From the NCBI GenBank assembly GCA_964491785.1, contig CAZBGS010000001.1:186001-250000 (forward strand): a stretch of DNA of 64,000 nt, read 5' to 3'. The notes below the pieces were generated by a model. The model ran no database searches and had not been told where the DNA came from. It was given only the letters and a program-made list of their open reading frames with translations. This document shows positions 17,200 to 25,773 of the stretch, piece by piece. The translations under genes were made by a program, and so were the position numbers. The DNA is from RZZS01 sp964491785 (lineage in GTDB: Bacteria; Pseudomonadota; Alphaproteobacteria; Micavibrionales; Micavibrionaceae). Position 1 is the stretch's first letter, and the number at the start of each line of letters is the position of its first letter.

Positions 17200-17819
17200 C
17201 ACTTTCCCCAAGATACTTCGAGCGGCGGGAGGCAGTCGGGGGAAGTGCATGACCAGATGTGATAGTCGACTACTTCGCCGCCCGGCAGGCAATGATGTTT
17301 TCGGAATATTCCTTCCTTTTGGAAACCAAGTTTATTCACCACCGCCATACTGGCCGAATTGCCCTCGGCCACGTCTATCGCTACAGCCCGAGCGCCGAGA
17401 ACGCTGAAAGCGTAACGGGTGAGAGCGTTGGCGCATTCCGTGGCGTAGCCCTTGCCCTGCGCGCTTTTTCTTACCCAGTAGCCGATTTCGAAGCGGCGAA
17501 CTTTCCAGTTGAACCTGTGGAGGCCGGAAGAAAGCACAAATTTTCCGGTATCGGCCTCAAAGCCAAAGATCATGAAATCCTGGCGCAGCATGTAGCGGGC
17601 ATGCGCCTGACGGCAGACGGATTCATCGGCGTTCACGTCGCCTTTTTCTCTGGCCCATGGCATCCAGCGGCTGACCATTTCCCATGTTTCGAGTTTGGCC
17701 TCGTGCACAGCCTCTCCGTCGCCCTGCATCGGATGGCGCAGGATAAGACGCGGAGTGCAGATCGGCATGGGGACATCATAGAGGACTGGGTCAAGATTTT
17801 CGTCAATCATGGTTGTCAT
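17199..17819 (-). CDS. GNAT family N-acetyltransferase (RimJ/RimL type)
   Basis: 206 residues. RimJ/RimL-like features are TPRLILRHPMQGDGEA near residue 23, KVRRFEIGYWVRKSAQGKGYATECANAL near 110-135 with the acetyl-CoA loop QGKGYA, and VVNKLGFQKEGI near 165. It probably acetylates an amino group on a protein or small molecule; the acceptor is unknown. It sits 2 bases after the kdsA stop and overlaps the glyoxalase-fold gene. Confidence 0.88.
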   Translation of the reverse strand: MTTMIDENLDPVLYDVPMPICTPRLILRHPMQGDGEAVHEAKLETWEMVSRWMPWAREKGDVNADESVCRQAHARYMLRQDFMIFGFEADTGKFVLSSGLHRFNWKVRRFEIGYWVRKSAQGKGYATECANALTRYAFSVLGARAVAIDVAEGNSASMAVVNKLGFQKEGIFRKHHCLPGGEVVDYHIWSCTSPDCLPPLEVSWGK

Positions 17820-17821
17820 TT

Positions 17822-18661
17822 CTATTGTTTTACTGACTTCGACAAGAAGTCGAAAGCCTTAAGCGTTTCCAGAACCGTTGGCATCTCGGAGAGTCTTACC
17901 ATGTTCGGGCCGTCGGAGGGGGCGTTGTCGGGATCCTGATGGGTTTCCATGAATACGCCTGCGACGCCGATTGCGACGGCAGCACGGGCGAGAACGGGAA
18001 CCATTTCGCGGTCGCCCCCGGACGAAGAGCCCTTTCCGCCAGGCTGCTGGACGGAATGGGTGGCGTCGAAGATAACCGGGTAGCCGGTTTCCTTCATGAT
18101 CGGCAGGGAGCGCATGTCGGAGACAAGCGTGTTATAACCGAAACTCGCTCCGCGTTCGCAGAGCATGATTTTATCGTTCCCGGTGCTGGCGATCTTTTCG
18201 GCGACGTTCCGCATGTCCCAGGGGGCAAGGAACTGGCCCTTCTTGACGTTTATCGGCTTTCCGGTGTTTCCGGCGGCAATCAGCAGGTCGGTCTGGCGGC
18301 AGAGGAACGCCGGTATCTGCAAAACGTCTACAACGGAGGCAACTTCCGCGCATTGATCCGGCAAGTGAATGTCGGTGATTACCGGCACGCCGAATTCCTT
18401 TTTCAGATCGGCGAAGACTTCAAGGCTTTTTTCGAGACCGAGGCCTCTACGGCCCTTGATCGAGGTGCGATTGGCCTTGTCGAAGGATGCCTTGAATATA
18501 AACGGGATATCCAGTTTTACGGTTAGTTCCCTAAGCGCACCGCAAATGAAGAAAGCATGTTCCCGCGTCTCCAGCTGGCAAGGGCCGGCGATCAGGGTGA
18601 AAGGCAGGTTGTTGGCGATTTCAAGATCGCCGGTTTTGACGGTTTTATTATTGTTATGCAC
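17822..18661 (-). CDS. kdsA: 3-deoxy-8-phosphooctulonate (KDO8P) synthase
   Basis: Condenses arabinose 5-phosphate with phosphoenolpyruvate for lipopolysaccharide KDO. 279 residues. Motifs: IAGPCQLETRE near residues 24-34, FKASFDKANRTS near 57-68, and the C-terminal METHQDPDNAPSDGPN. The Cys in AGPC is the metal ligand of the metal-dependent class, whereas E. coli KdsA has Asn at this position; that class call is inference. First gene of the kdsA-GNAT-glyoxalase-eno run. Confidence 0.96.
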   Translation of the reverse strand: MHNNNKTVKTGDLEIANNLPFTLIAGPCQLETREHAFFICGALRELTVKLDIPFIFKASFDKANRTSIKGRRGLGLEKSLEVFADLKKEFGVPVITDIHLPDQCAEVASVVDVLQIPAFLCRQTDLLIAAGNTGKPINVKKGQFLAPWDMRNVAEKIASTGNDKIMLCERGASFGYNTLVSDMRSLPIMKETGYPVIFDATHSVQQPGGKGSSSGGDREMVPVLARAAVAIGVAGVFMETHQDPDNAPSDGPNMVRLSEMPTVLETLKAFDFLSKSVKQ

Positions 18662-18759
18662 TTGTTACTTCCAGCTTGGGGTTGCGTAGCTCGAATATAC
18701 GACAAGGCAAGCGAAAGTTAAATTCATATTGCAGCAGCCGTTCTAAACGGAGCGAACGA

Positions 18760-19278
18760 CTATGCCGGTTCGATTCCGCGCGGTATGATCCGGGCGGGAA
18801 TGTTGCCGGGGGATCTGGATTCCGGGGGGCCGATTATGGATTTTATCTTTCTAATGATGGAATTAAAGCTTGACGAATCACAGTACGGAATTTGCTCCCC
18901 GTTGAATGCCAGCAAGCTATCGGCCTGCATCAGGTTACGACAGTAAGAGTACCCTGTCGGGATATCGAGAAAAAGAAAAGGCACCTTGCATCCCTCTTCC
19001 CTCATATGCCTTACGAATGCCAGGCCTGTATTCCATCCATTATATGTATCCACAAGATCAAGATGTTGCAGGCCGCAGGCCATGTACATTTTGGTGATGA
19101 CCAGATCCGGCGGCGGGGCATCCTTCAGGGTATTTATGGCTGTGTCCACCGCTACCCCTCTAGTTTGATCAGCCACAATAACCTCGTAACCGATTTCCTC
19201 CAGTTCTTCTATAATGGGCATTTGGTATTCCGGATTATCGGAAACGAACAGAATTCTTTTTTTTCTGAGATCTGTCAT
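18760..19278 (-). CDS. Degenerate receiver-like protein
   Basis: 172 residues resembling a CheY-like fold: KRILFVSDNPEYQMPIIEELEEIGYEV, then PDLVITKMYM, then VPFLFLDI. The usual Asp-Asp pair is Asp-Asn (SDN), and the phospho-acceptor Asp position is a Lys in VITKMYM, so ordinary phosphorylation is unlikely. A Tyr/Cys-containing middle region and a Pro/Arg tail extend it. It sits downstream of tolB, where pal normally lies, separated by a repeat. Function unknown. Confidence 0.6.
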   Translation of the reverse strand: MTDLRKKRILFVSDNPEYQMPIIEELEEIGYEVIVADQTRGVAVDTAINTLKDAPPPDLVITKMYMACGLQHLDLVDTYNGWNTGLAFVRHMREEGCKVPFLFLDIPTGYSYCRNLMQADSLLAFNGEQIPYCDSSSFNSIIRKIKSIIGPPESRSPGNIPARIIPRGIEPA

Positions 19279-19353
19279 TTATTTCTCCATACAAAATATA
19301 CAGGCAATCTATTATGCAAAGAGCTAGAAAGCAAGCTTTACATATTCGCTGGC

Positions 19354-19378
19354 CCATCCCTCTCCTGGAGGGAGAGGG
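19354..19378. repeat. Short member of the CCCTCTCC...GGAGAGGG palindromic family
   Basis: CCCTCTCCTGGAGGGAGAGGG-type inverted repeat between tolB and the degenerate receiver gene. It shares its arms with the copies at 11.4, 38.4, 45.6, 55.4 and 60.6 kb. Confidence 0.6.
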
Positions 19379-19385
19379 CTTATTG

Positions 19386-20714
19386 CTATGGGTTCAGGGG
19401 TGACCAGGCGGGGTCGGAGGCGTCTTTCGGAGTGGGCAGCATACGCTCGTTATAACCGGTGAGGTCGATGGTGTAGAGCTTGGCCTGACGCTGGGAGCCG
19501 TTCGGGCCCATGGGACGTTCCTTGAAATAGGTCAGTACGCGGCCGTTCGGCGACCAGCTCGGGCCCTCGACGTGGAAGGCTTTGGTTATCAGGCGCTCTC
19601 CGGTGCCGTCGGGGCGGATTACACCGATGTAAAAATTACCTCCGAGGATTTTGGTGAAAGCGATAAGGTCGCCACGGGGAGACCATACCGGGTTGGCGTA
19701 ACGGCCCTGATCAAAAGTAATACGGTGAACGTTTGAGCCTTCAGAGTTCATTACGTAAAGCTGCTGCGAGCCGCCGCGGTCGGATTCGAAGACCACCTGC
19801 CCTCCGTCCGGCGAAAAGCTCGGACTGGTATCGATTGAAGAGTGATTGGTCAGTTGTTTTACCTGCCGGGTGCGAAGATCCATTACATAAATGTCGCTGT
19901 TGCCGCTGCGGCTCATGCTGAATATCACCTTATTGCCATCGGGAGAAAAACGCGGTGCGAAAGTCATACCGGGAAAGTCGCCGAGGACTTCCTGACGGCC
20001 TGTGTCGATATTGTAGAGGTAAACCCTGGGCCTGTTGCTGTGGTAGGCAAGATAGGTTATTTCCTGGGCATTCGGAGAAAAACGCGGGGTAAGAACCAGA
20101 TCCTTGCCGTCGGTCAGATAGCGGTGGTTGGCGCCGTCCTGATCCATGATGGCAAGGCGCTTCACTCTGGCACTGGTCGTGCCTTCTTCGGCAATGTAGA
20201 CGATACGGGTATCGAAATATCCGCTTTCGCCGGTGAGCCTTTTGTACACTTCATCGGAAATGATATGGGCGATTCTGCGCCAGTTCTGGGGCGTGGTCAT
20301 ATAGGCCATACCGATGAGCTGCTGCTGCGAATAAACGTCCCAAAGACGGAATTCGACCCTGGTCTTGCCGTCCGCGCCCTGCATCACGTTTCCGGTCACG
20401 AGCGCCTGTGCGTTGATGGCGCGCCATTCACCAAATCTCGGCCCGTCCTCGGCTATAGAGCGGGGATCCTGAATGAAGGCTCTCGGATTTACCGGGTTGA
20501 ACAGTCCGGAATTTTCAAGATTGGTGCTGATTATTTGCGGAATTTGCTGGGCTATTTCCCTTTGCTGCGGGTTGCTAAAATGGAAAGTGCTGATCGCCAC
20601 CGGCAAAGGCTGGAAATTGCCTTTGGTGATATCGACTTTAAGCTCGGCGCGTGCCTGTGTGGCGAAGAGGGCCGTAACCAGAAACAGGCATATTATTAGT
20701 ATCTGTCTTTTCAT
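19386..20714 (-). CDS. tolB: Tol-Pal system periplasmic protein TolB
   Basis: About 442 residues from the ATG at 20714, which overlaps the tolA stop by 4 bases. A signal peptide (ending ATQARA, about residue 23) is followed by an N-terminal domain and a six-bladed propeller with repeated FSPDG / WSPNG motifs (FSPDGNKVIFSMSRSGNSDIY, FSPDGGQVVFESDRGG, WSPNGRVLTYF). It acts in the periplasm with Pal and TolA in envelope constriction and integrity. No pal gene follows. Confidence 0.96.
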   Translation of the reverse strand: MKRQILIICLFLVTALFATQARAELKVDITKGNFQPLPVAISTFHFSNPQQREIAQQIPQIISTNLENSGLFNPVNPRAFIQDPRSIAEDGPRFGEWRAINAQALVTGNVMQGADGKTRVEFRLWDVYSQQQLIGMAYMTTPQNWRRIAHIISDEVYKRLTGESGYFDTRIVYIAEEGTTSARVKRLAIMDQDGANHRYLTDGKDLVLTPRFSPNAQEITYLAYHSNRPRVYLYNIDTGRQEVLGDFPGMTFAPRFSPDGNKVIFSMSRSGNSDIYVMDLRTRQVKQLTNHSSIDTSPSFSPDGGQVVFESDRGGSQQLYVMNSEGSNVHRITFDQGRYANPVWSPRGDLIAFTKILGGNFYIGVIRPDGTGERLITKAFHVEGPSWSPNGRVLTYFKERPMGPNGSQRQAKLYTIDLTGYNERMLPTPKDASDPAWSPLNP

Positions 20715-21643
20715 TGGAGCATTTCCCTTGGGTCGAAGGTGACGACAATCGTTTTCCACTGATCATATTTGCCAGCGGGCAAGTTTAAAGGATTACACCG
20801 GGGACTGTATACAGCCCTTATCGCGCTTTCGGCAGCCGTACGGAAGAACTGGTCGTTCCTGGGGTTGATCACTTCCGCGGAATTAACAGTCCGGTCAGGA
20901 TTGACTACCAGCCGTATATCAACGACAAGATTCTCGGCGTATTTAGCGCCCGCCGGAATATTCCAGCATGCGGCGAGCTGCTGACGGAGGGCGTCCATTT
21001 CTCCCATGCTTACCTGCTGGGCGAAACGGGCGAGAGGAGAGTTGTTATCGCCAATCGGAGCCGTCAGAGGGGCGCGCTGCTGCGGCGTATCCGGAGCATG
21101 CGGAGTCAGGTTGCGTAGAAGGGCATTAAATGATTCGTTCTGCTTCTCCGAGTCGTTAGCGGCTGCCTCCGCCGGGGGAGGAGGCGGGGTTTTCGGCTTT
21201 TCCTTGACCTCCACGGGTTTCTTTTTAATCTCTTCAGGTTTCTTTTTGACTTCTTCGGGCTTTGGCATCGGCACGGAAGGAGTTACCGGTTTTGAAATAT
21301 CCTCGACAAGATCCGGCGGTTTCGGAGCTTCAAGCTTTGGCGGAGGCTGGGTATCGGCGGTGACTTTGGGAGGCACCGGCCTTGCAGGCGGCGGCGCAGG
21401 CATTTCGTTTTTCACCGGCGGCGCAGGTCTTCTCTCCGGCGGTTTGTCGGTCGTGTTTTCTTCACCAATAATGTCGACGGTTACGCTTTCAAGGATTATG
21501 GGCCGGTCATGTCTGACATAAGGTATTCCATAATAGGCGAACGCCATCACGCCCAGATGAAAGAGCATTGAAAAAACCAGAGGAATTTTCAAATTCGAGT
21601 CCATATCGGAAATATAGTTCTCTCTCAACGCCGCCGCAGACAT
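20711..21643 (-). CDS. tolA: TolA-type energy-transducing protein
   Basis: 310 residues. Membrane helix near residues 18-37 (PLVFSMLFHLGVMAFAYYG), a long Pro/Lys/Glu-rich periplasmic linker (about 60-180; many PKPPE/KKKPEE repeats), and a C-terminal TonB/TolA-like domain (about 215-310) with CWNIPAGAKYAENLVVDI and FDPREML. The linker is shorter and more proline-rich than in E. coli TolA, where it is a long helix. A second start at codon 14 (MDSNLKIP) is possible. tolR ends 21 bases upstream. Confidence 0.92.
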   Translation of the reverse strand: MSAAALRENYISDMDSNLKIPLVFSMLFHLGVMAFAYYGIPYVRHDRPIILESVTVDIIGEENTTDKPPERRPAPPVKNEMPAPPPARPVPPKVTADTQPPPKLEAPKPPDLVEDISKPVTPSVPMPKPEEVKKKPEEIKKKPVEVKEKPKTPPPPPAEAAANDSEKQNESFNALLRNLTPHAPDTPQQRAPLTAPIGDNNSPLARFAQQVSMGEMDALRQQLAACWNIPAGAKYAENLVVDIRLVVNPDRTVNSAEVINPRNDQFFRTAAESAIRAVYSPRCNPLNLPAGKYDQWKTIVVTFDPREMLQ

Positions 21644-21664
21644 GCCGGTAAAAATAATTCCGTT

Positions 21665-22111
21665 TTATGGCTTCTTTATGGAAGCTTCAGATATAAGTGC
21701 AACTTTTCTAAAACCGGCGCTGTTAATTGCGCCTATGATCTCCATTATCTGACCGTACTGCAAATTTCTGTCGCCCCGGATGTAGACGCGCCGGTCGGGA
21801 TCGGAATTGGTCATCGCCTCCAGCATGCTGACCAGACGATCAAAGCCGACTTCGGTATCGCCTACATAAATCAGGCCCTTGTCGGTGATGGTTATTTCCA
21901 GCGGCTTGTTGTCCTCGTCCTTAAGGGGCCTCGCCTGGGAATTGGGGAGATCCACGGGCACGCCTGCCGTCAGAAGCGGAGCCGCCACCATGAAAACTAT
22001 CAGAAGAACAAGCATCACGTCGACCAGAGGGGTGACGTTGATCTCGGCCATGGCTTTGTAATTGCCGCGGCGTCTTCCCGAGTTTTCCTTGAATTTGATA
22101 AGTGCGCCCAT
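21665..22111 (-). CDS. tolR: TolR, ExbD/TolR family
   Basis: 148 residues: basic N-terminus, one membrane helix (about 28-47, MLVLLIVFMVAAPLLTAG) with the conserved Asp in NVTPLVDVMLVLLIVF that carries protons in the TolQR motor, and a periplasmic domain with GDTEV and VYIRGDRNLQYG. It lies 3 bases downstream of tolQ. Inner membrane. Confidence 0.96.
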   Translation of the reverse strand: MGALIKFKENSGRRRGNYKAMAEINVTPLVDVMLVLLIVFMVAAPLLTAGVPVDLPNSQARPLKDEDNKPLEITITDKGLIYVGDTEVGFDRLVSMLEAMTNSDPDRRVYIRGDRNLQYGQIMEIIGAINSAGFRKVALISEASIKKP

Positions 22112-22114
22112 ATG

Positions 22115-22870
22115 CTATTTGCCTCTTTCCTGACGATCGAGATGGCGGGAGAGGATTGTAGAAAATTCCGAAGTAAAGGTATCCAGACGTTCGGCATAAC
22201 GGTTCAACGAACTTGAAAAAACGTTAAACGCAATCGCCGACGGGATTGCGGCCACCAGCCCCAGCGCGGTCGCAAAGAGAGCCTCGGCGATACCGGGGGC
22301 GACGACCGCCAGCGAGGTATTGTTGGTCTGGGCGATTGAAGAGAAGGAATTCATGATACCCCAGACAGTGCCGAAAAGACCGATGAACGGGGCTGTCGAA
22401 CCGACACTGGCGAGGAAGGTCATGCCCCGTTCGAGCCTGCCCATCTCCTTGCCGATGGTGACCGACATCGCGCGCTCGACGCGCTGGCGCAGGCTGGCCT
22501 GAATGCTTTGCTTGGCGGGAAGTCCGTCCTCGACGCCTTCCTGCCATTCGTCCATGCCGGCGGCGAAAACGTTCAGCATCGGGTCGTCCTGGCTTTTCTT
22601 GACTCTTTGATAAAGTTTGTCAAGAGGCTCGCCAGACCAGAAGGCATCCTCGAATTTGGCGGCGCGGCGGTACAGCTTTTTCAAGGTATTGCGTTTTTCA
22701 AAAATAATCGCCCAGCTCCAGATCGAGGCGGCGACGAGAGCCAGCATGACCAGCTTGACGACCAGATCGGCCTGCATAAAAAGACCGAACATGCTCAAGT
22801 CCCCGGAAAAGCTACCTCCGAGGTCAAGGGATTCGACAGCCCTGCCGGCCAGTTCTTCGGTGTTATTCAT
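22115..22870 (-). CDS. tolQ: TolQ, MotA/TolQ/ExbB proton channel family
   Basis: 251 residues with three hydrophobic helices (about 31-55, 155-180, 195-220) and the family signature VGSTAPFIGLFGTVWGIM near residues 155-172. Together with TolR it forms the proton-driven motor that moves TolA. The first bases overlap the end of ybgC by 8. Confidence 0.96.
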   Translation of the reverse strand: MNNTEELAGRAVESLDLGGSFSGDLSMFGLFMQADLVVKLVMLALVAASIWSWAIIFEKRNTLKKLYRRAAKFEDAFWSGEPLDKLYQRVKKSQDDPMLNVFAAGMDEWQEGVEDGLPAKQSIQASLRQRVERAMSVTIGKEMGRLERGMTFLASVGSTAPFIGLFGTVWGIMNSFSSIAQTNNTSLAVVAPGIAEALFATALGLVAAIPSAIAFNVFSSSLNRYAERLDTFTSEFSTILSRHLDRQERGK

Positions 22871-23270
22871 TTCCTATCGCTTCCTTCAAAGCTTCTTTTA
22901 CGGGGAGAGGTATTCGCATCGGGCGGAAGTCGCAGCCGACACATACCAGATTCACAGTTATAGAGAAGAGCAGATCCTTCTGGCAAAATATAGTTTGAAC
23001 CATGTCAAAAGAACCGTTTTTCACAATTTGAACTTCGGTTTCGATCCGCAGCATGTCGTCGAGGCGCGCCGGTTTTTTATAATCAGCCTCGATCCGCCTG
23101 ACGACGAAGCCGCAGGACTGATCTTTCCACAGCGAACTGTTATCGAAACCTCTGGCCCGCAGCAATTCGGTGCGCCCCCTTTCGGCGAATTTCAGATAGT
23201 TGGCGTAATACACGACTCCGCCTGCGTCAGTGTCCTCGTAGTACACGCGGTATTCGCAAATGTGCTTCAT
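22863..23270 (-). CDS. ybgC: Acyl-CoA thioesterase YbgC
   Basis: Hotdog-fold thioesterase of 135 residues. The YYEDTDAGGVVYYANYLKF segment near residues 9-27 carries the 4-hydroxybenzoyl-CoA-thioesterase-type catalytic Asp. It heads the tol run, as in most proteobacteria, and in E. coli is linked to phospholipid synthesis. The ATG at 23270 overlaps the upstream stop by 4 bases (ATGA). Confidence 0.95.
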   Translation of the reverse strand: MKHICEYRVYYEDTDAGGVVYYANYLKFAERGRTELLRARGFDNSSLWKDQSCGFVVRRIEADYKKPARLDDMLRIETEVQIVKNGSFDMVQTIFCQKDLLFSITVNLVCVGCDFRPMRIPLPVKEALKEAIGNE

Positions 23271-23596
23271 GGGGCCGGTTTCTGCGGATCTCCGGGGCAC
23301 GGAGCGAACTGGCAGTCAGGCCCTGTCCTGCCTACCGCGCTTCCGTCCGGGCACATTTTCGCTTCCATAGTACACATCACATTCCCCGGATCAGGATCGG
23401 GCACCGTCCGGCTGTCCGGGCACGGGGCGAATTCGCAGGCCGGGGGAACCCTTGACACGGCAGAGCCATCCGCACATCTTTTCGCATCCTCCGGGCATGC
23501 CCAGGAACCGGTTACCGCGAATGCAAGTATTATCAGAAGCCATACGACCACCAGCGCCGTCTCCAGCGCGGGGCGAGAGATTTCAAATTTCACCAC
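23267..23596 (-). CDS. Exported Cys-rich protein with duplicated CxDGSAV...FAPCP module
   Basis: 109 residues. An uncleaved or cleavable hydrophobic segment (about 14-32, ending GSWA) is followed by two similar modules of about 25 residues: Cys-x6-Cys-x-DGSAV-x-R...Cys-x-FAPCP, and CTMEAKMCPDGSAVGR...CQFAPCP. Paired cysteines suggest disulfides outside the cytoplasm. Similar Cys/Gly motifs occur in uncharacterised secreted proteins; function is unknown. It is wedged in the ruvB-ybgC junction with overlaps of 14 bases to ruvB and 4 to ybgC, so it belongs to this transcript. Confidence 0.8.
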   Translation of the reverse strand: MVKFEISRPALETALVVVWLLIILAFAVTGSWACPEDAKRCADGSAVSRVPPACEFAPCPDSRTVPDPDPGNVMCTMEAKMCPDGSAVGRTGPDCQFAPCPGDPQKPAP

Positions 23597-24653
23597 GATC
23601 CTCCTCCTCGTCGAAATGCTGAAACAAATCCATATGATCCTTTACTTCAGGTTTCAGGCCCAGATGCCTGTATCCTTTCGAACTTACCATTCTGCCCCTC
23701 GGGGTACGGTTTATGAAGCCCTGCTGGATCAGGTATGGTTCAATGACTTCCTCGATGACGTCCCGCTGCTCCGACAGGGCGGCGGACAGGGTTTCGACGC
23801 CAACGGGGCCTCCGCCGTAATTCTCAATGATACAGGAAAGATAGCGGCGATCCATGCCGTCAAGGCCGGAGCGGTCGACGTCGAGACGGGTCAGGGCCGC
23901 GTGGGCTGCCTGCGCGTCGATTCTTCTGCTGCCCGCGACTTCGGCGAAATCGCGCACTCTGCGAGCAAGTCTTCCGGCTATGCGCGGAGTGCCGCGGGAA
24001 CGTCTCGCGATTTCCAAAGCGCCGTCTTCGGTGAGCGGCATGTCGAGAAGTCTCGCGGTTCTTTGCACTATCAGTTTTAGTTCTTCAGCTTCGTAGAATT
24101 CAAGGCGCAAGGGAATGCCAAAACGATCGCGAAGCGGGCCGGTAAGCAGGCCGCTGCGAGTCGTGGCGCCGACCAGGGTGAAGGGCGCAAGTTCTATTTG
24201 CACCGACCGGGCCGCAGGCCCCTCGCCGATTATAATGTCGAGCTTGCCGTCTTCCATGGCCGGGTAGAGGATTTCCTCAACGGCAGGGCTGAGGCGGTGG
24301 ATTTCGTCAATGAACAAGACGTCATTCGCCTCCAGATTGGTAAGTATTGCGGCGAGATCCCCTGCCCTTGCGATCACCGGGCCGGAGGTGGCGCGGAAGC
24401 CGACGCCCAGTTCCCTCGCGATGATCTGCGCCAGAGTGGTTTTTCCAAGGCCGGGAGGGCCGCAAAGAAGCACGTGATCCATGGAACTGCGCCGCTTCCT
24501 GGCAGCATCGATGAAAACCCGCAGGTTTTCACGAACCTGCGTCTGGCCGATAAATTCCGACAATGACACGGGACGAAGAGGGCCTTCCTCGATCCGCTCA
24601 TCTTCAAGGGCCGACTTTTCCAGATCCGGGTTTTTTCCAGCGGCGCTTTCCAT
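23583..24653 (-). CDS. ruvB: Holliday junction branch-migration ATPase RuvB
   Basis: 356 residues. Walker A GPPGLGKTTL near residue 67, Walker B LFIDEIHRL near 114, sensor GATTRSGLL near 165, and the C-terminal winged helix with TPRGRMVS. AAA+ motor that drives branch migration with RuvA. The start overlaps the ruvA stop by one base. Confidence 0.98.
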   Translation of the reverse strand: MESAAGKNPDLEKSALEDERIEEGPLRPVSLSEFIGQTQVRENLRVFIDAARKRRSSMDHVLLCGPPGLGKTTLAQIIARELGVGFRATSGPVIARAGDLAAILTNLEANDVLFIDEIHRLSPAVEEILYPAMEDGKLDIIIGEGPAARSVQIELAPFTLVGATTRSGLLTGPLRDRFGIPLRLEFYEAEELKLIVQRTARLLDMPLTEDGALEIARRSRGTPRIAGRLARRVRDFAEVAGSRRIDAQAAHAALTRLDVDRSGLDGMDRRYLSCIIENYGGGPVGVETLSAALSEQRDVIEEVIEPYLIQQGFINRTPRGRMVSSKGYRHLGLKPEVKDHMDLFQHFDEEEDRGEI

Positions 24654-25282
24654 TACGCAGCAAGTTCCTTAAGCGAAAGGCGTATCAGCGCCTGAAGATT
24701 ATCTTTCTCACTGTCCCCGGCTTTCTGGCGGGCATGGGCGACGGCGGTGAAGGCTTCGGAGCGACCGTAGCCGAGATTTACCAACGCCGATACCGCGTCT
24801 GCGGAAACACCTTCGTGACCGGCGGGATCATTAGATCCCGATACCTTCGAGAGTACAGGTTTTTCCTGGCTGAAAGCAACCGTTCCGGCGACGTCCCTGA
24901 GTTCGGTGAGTATACGGGCGGCAAGCTTCGGCCCGACACCTTCGGCGCGGGTGAGCATCGCCTTGTCCTGGGAGGCGATGACAGCGCCGAGCTGCTCTAC
25001 AGGGCAGACTCCCAGAATGGAGAGGGCGACCTTCGAACCGACGCCCTGTACGCCGGTAAGCACCCTGAACCAGTGTTTTTCGGCGACGTCAAGGAAGCCA
25101 TAGAGATTGATGGCGTCTTCCCTGACCAGTGTTTCTATCAACAGACTTGCGGGCTCGCCGGGATGGCCGATCCTCATCAGCGTGCGGCGGCTTGCGAAGA
25201 CCACGTAGCCAACGCCCTGCACGTCCAGTATCAGGCGTCCGTTGTCGATGCTGTCGATTATTCCGGAAAGTTTGCCGATCAT
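24653..25282 (-). CDS. ruvA: Holliday junction-binding protein RuvA
   Basis: 209 residues. The OB domain begins MIGKLSGIIDS; helix-hairpin-helix motifs are VQGVGSKVALSILG near 75-88 and AEGVGPKLAARIL near 110-122; the C-terminal domain, VNLGYGRSEAFTAV, contacts RuvB. Binds four-way junctions as a tetramer. Overlaps ruvC by 4 bases. Confidence 0.97.
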   Translation of the reverse strand: MIGKLSGIIDSIDNGRLILDVQGVGYVVFASRRTLMRIGHPGEPASLLIETLVREDAINLYGFLDVAEKHWFRVLTGVQGVGSKVALSILGVCPVEQLGAVIASQDKAMLTRAEGVGPKLAARILTELRDVAGTVAFSQEKPVLSKVSGSNDPAGHEGVSADAVSALVNLGYGRSEAFTAVAHARQKAGDSEKDNLQALIRLSLKELAA

Positions 25283-25773
25283 ATCACCGCCATCCTTGCG
25301 ATTGTTCCCGAGTGGTGAGCGTGACAGATTGCGATCGCCAGCGCATCTGCTTCGTCCGCGGTGGCGGCTTTGGCCAGCGGCAGCAGAACCCTGACCATCA
25401 TGGCGATCTGCTCCTTGGTGGCGTGGCCGTTGCCGACCACAGATTTTTTTACAAGGTTTGCCGAGTACTCGGCGACCATAACCCCTTCCCTTGCCGCAGC
25501 AACAACGGCGACTCCTCTTGCCTGCCCCAGCAGAAGGGCGGAGGCGGGATTGTTGTTCATGAAGGTTTCCTCAATCGAGGCCGTATCGGGCCTGTGCAGC
25601 CGGATTACCGAAGTGAGCGCGCTGTCGATTTTGGCCAGCCGGCTGCAGAGCGGCGCATCGCAGTCAGTGCGTATGATGCCGCAATCCAGAAAACGAAGGG
25701 CGCCACCCTGCTTTTCTATCATTCCCCAGCCGGTCTTCCTGAGACCGGGATCTATACCCAGTATCCGCGTCAA
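25279..25773 (-). CDS. ruvC: Holliday junction resolvase RuvC
   Basis: 164 residues, RNase H-fold endonuclease. The first catalytic Asp is in ILGIDPGLRKTGWG (Asp7); Glu in SIEETFMN near 66; the C-terminal Asp pair in ADEADALAIAICH near 138. Cuts junctions delivered by RuvAB. Overlaps yebC by 4 bases. Confidence 0.97.
   Translation of the reverse strand: MTRILGIDPGLRKTGWGMIEKQGGALRFLDCGIIRTDCDAPLCSRLAKIDSALTSVIRLHRPDTASIEETFMNNNPASALLLGQARGVAVVAAAREGVMVAEYSANLVKKSVVGNGHATKEQIAMMVRVLLPLAKAATADEADALAIAICHAHHSGTIARMAVI

Noticed and set aside
22617..24080. Plus-strand open frame of 487 codons
   Set aside because: Shadow of tolQ, ybgC, the Cys-rich gene and ruvB; crosses several real genes in the other direction.
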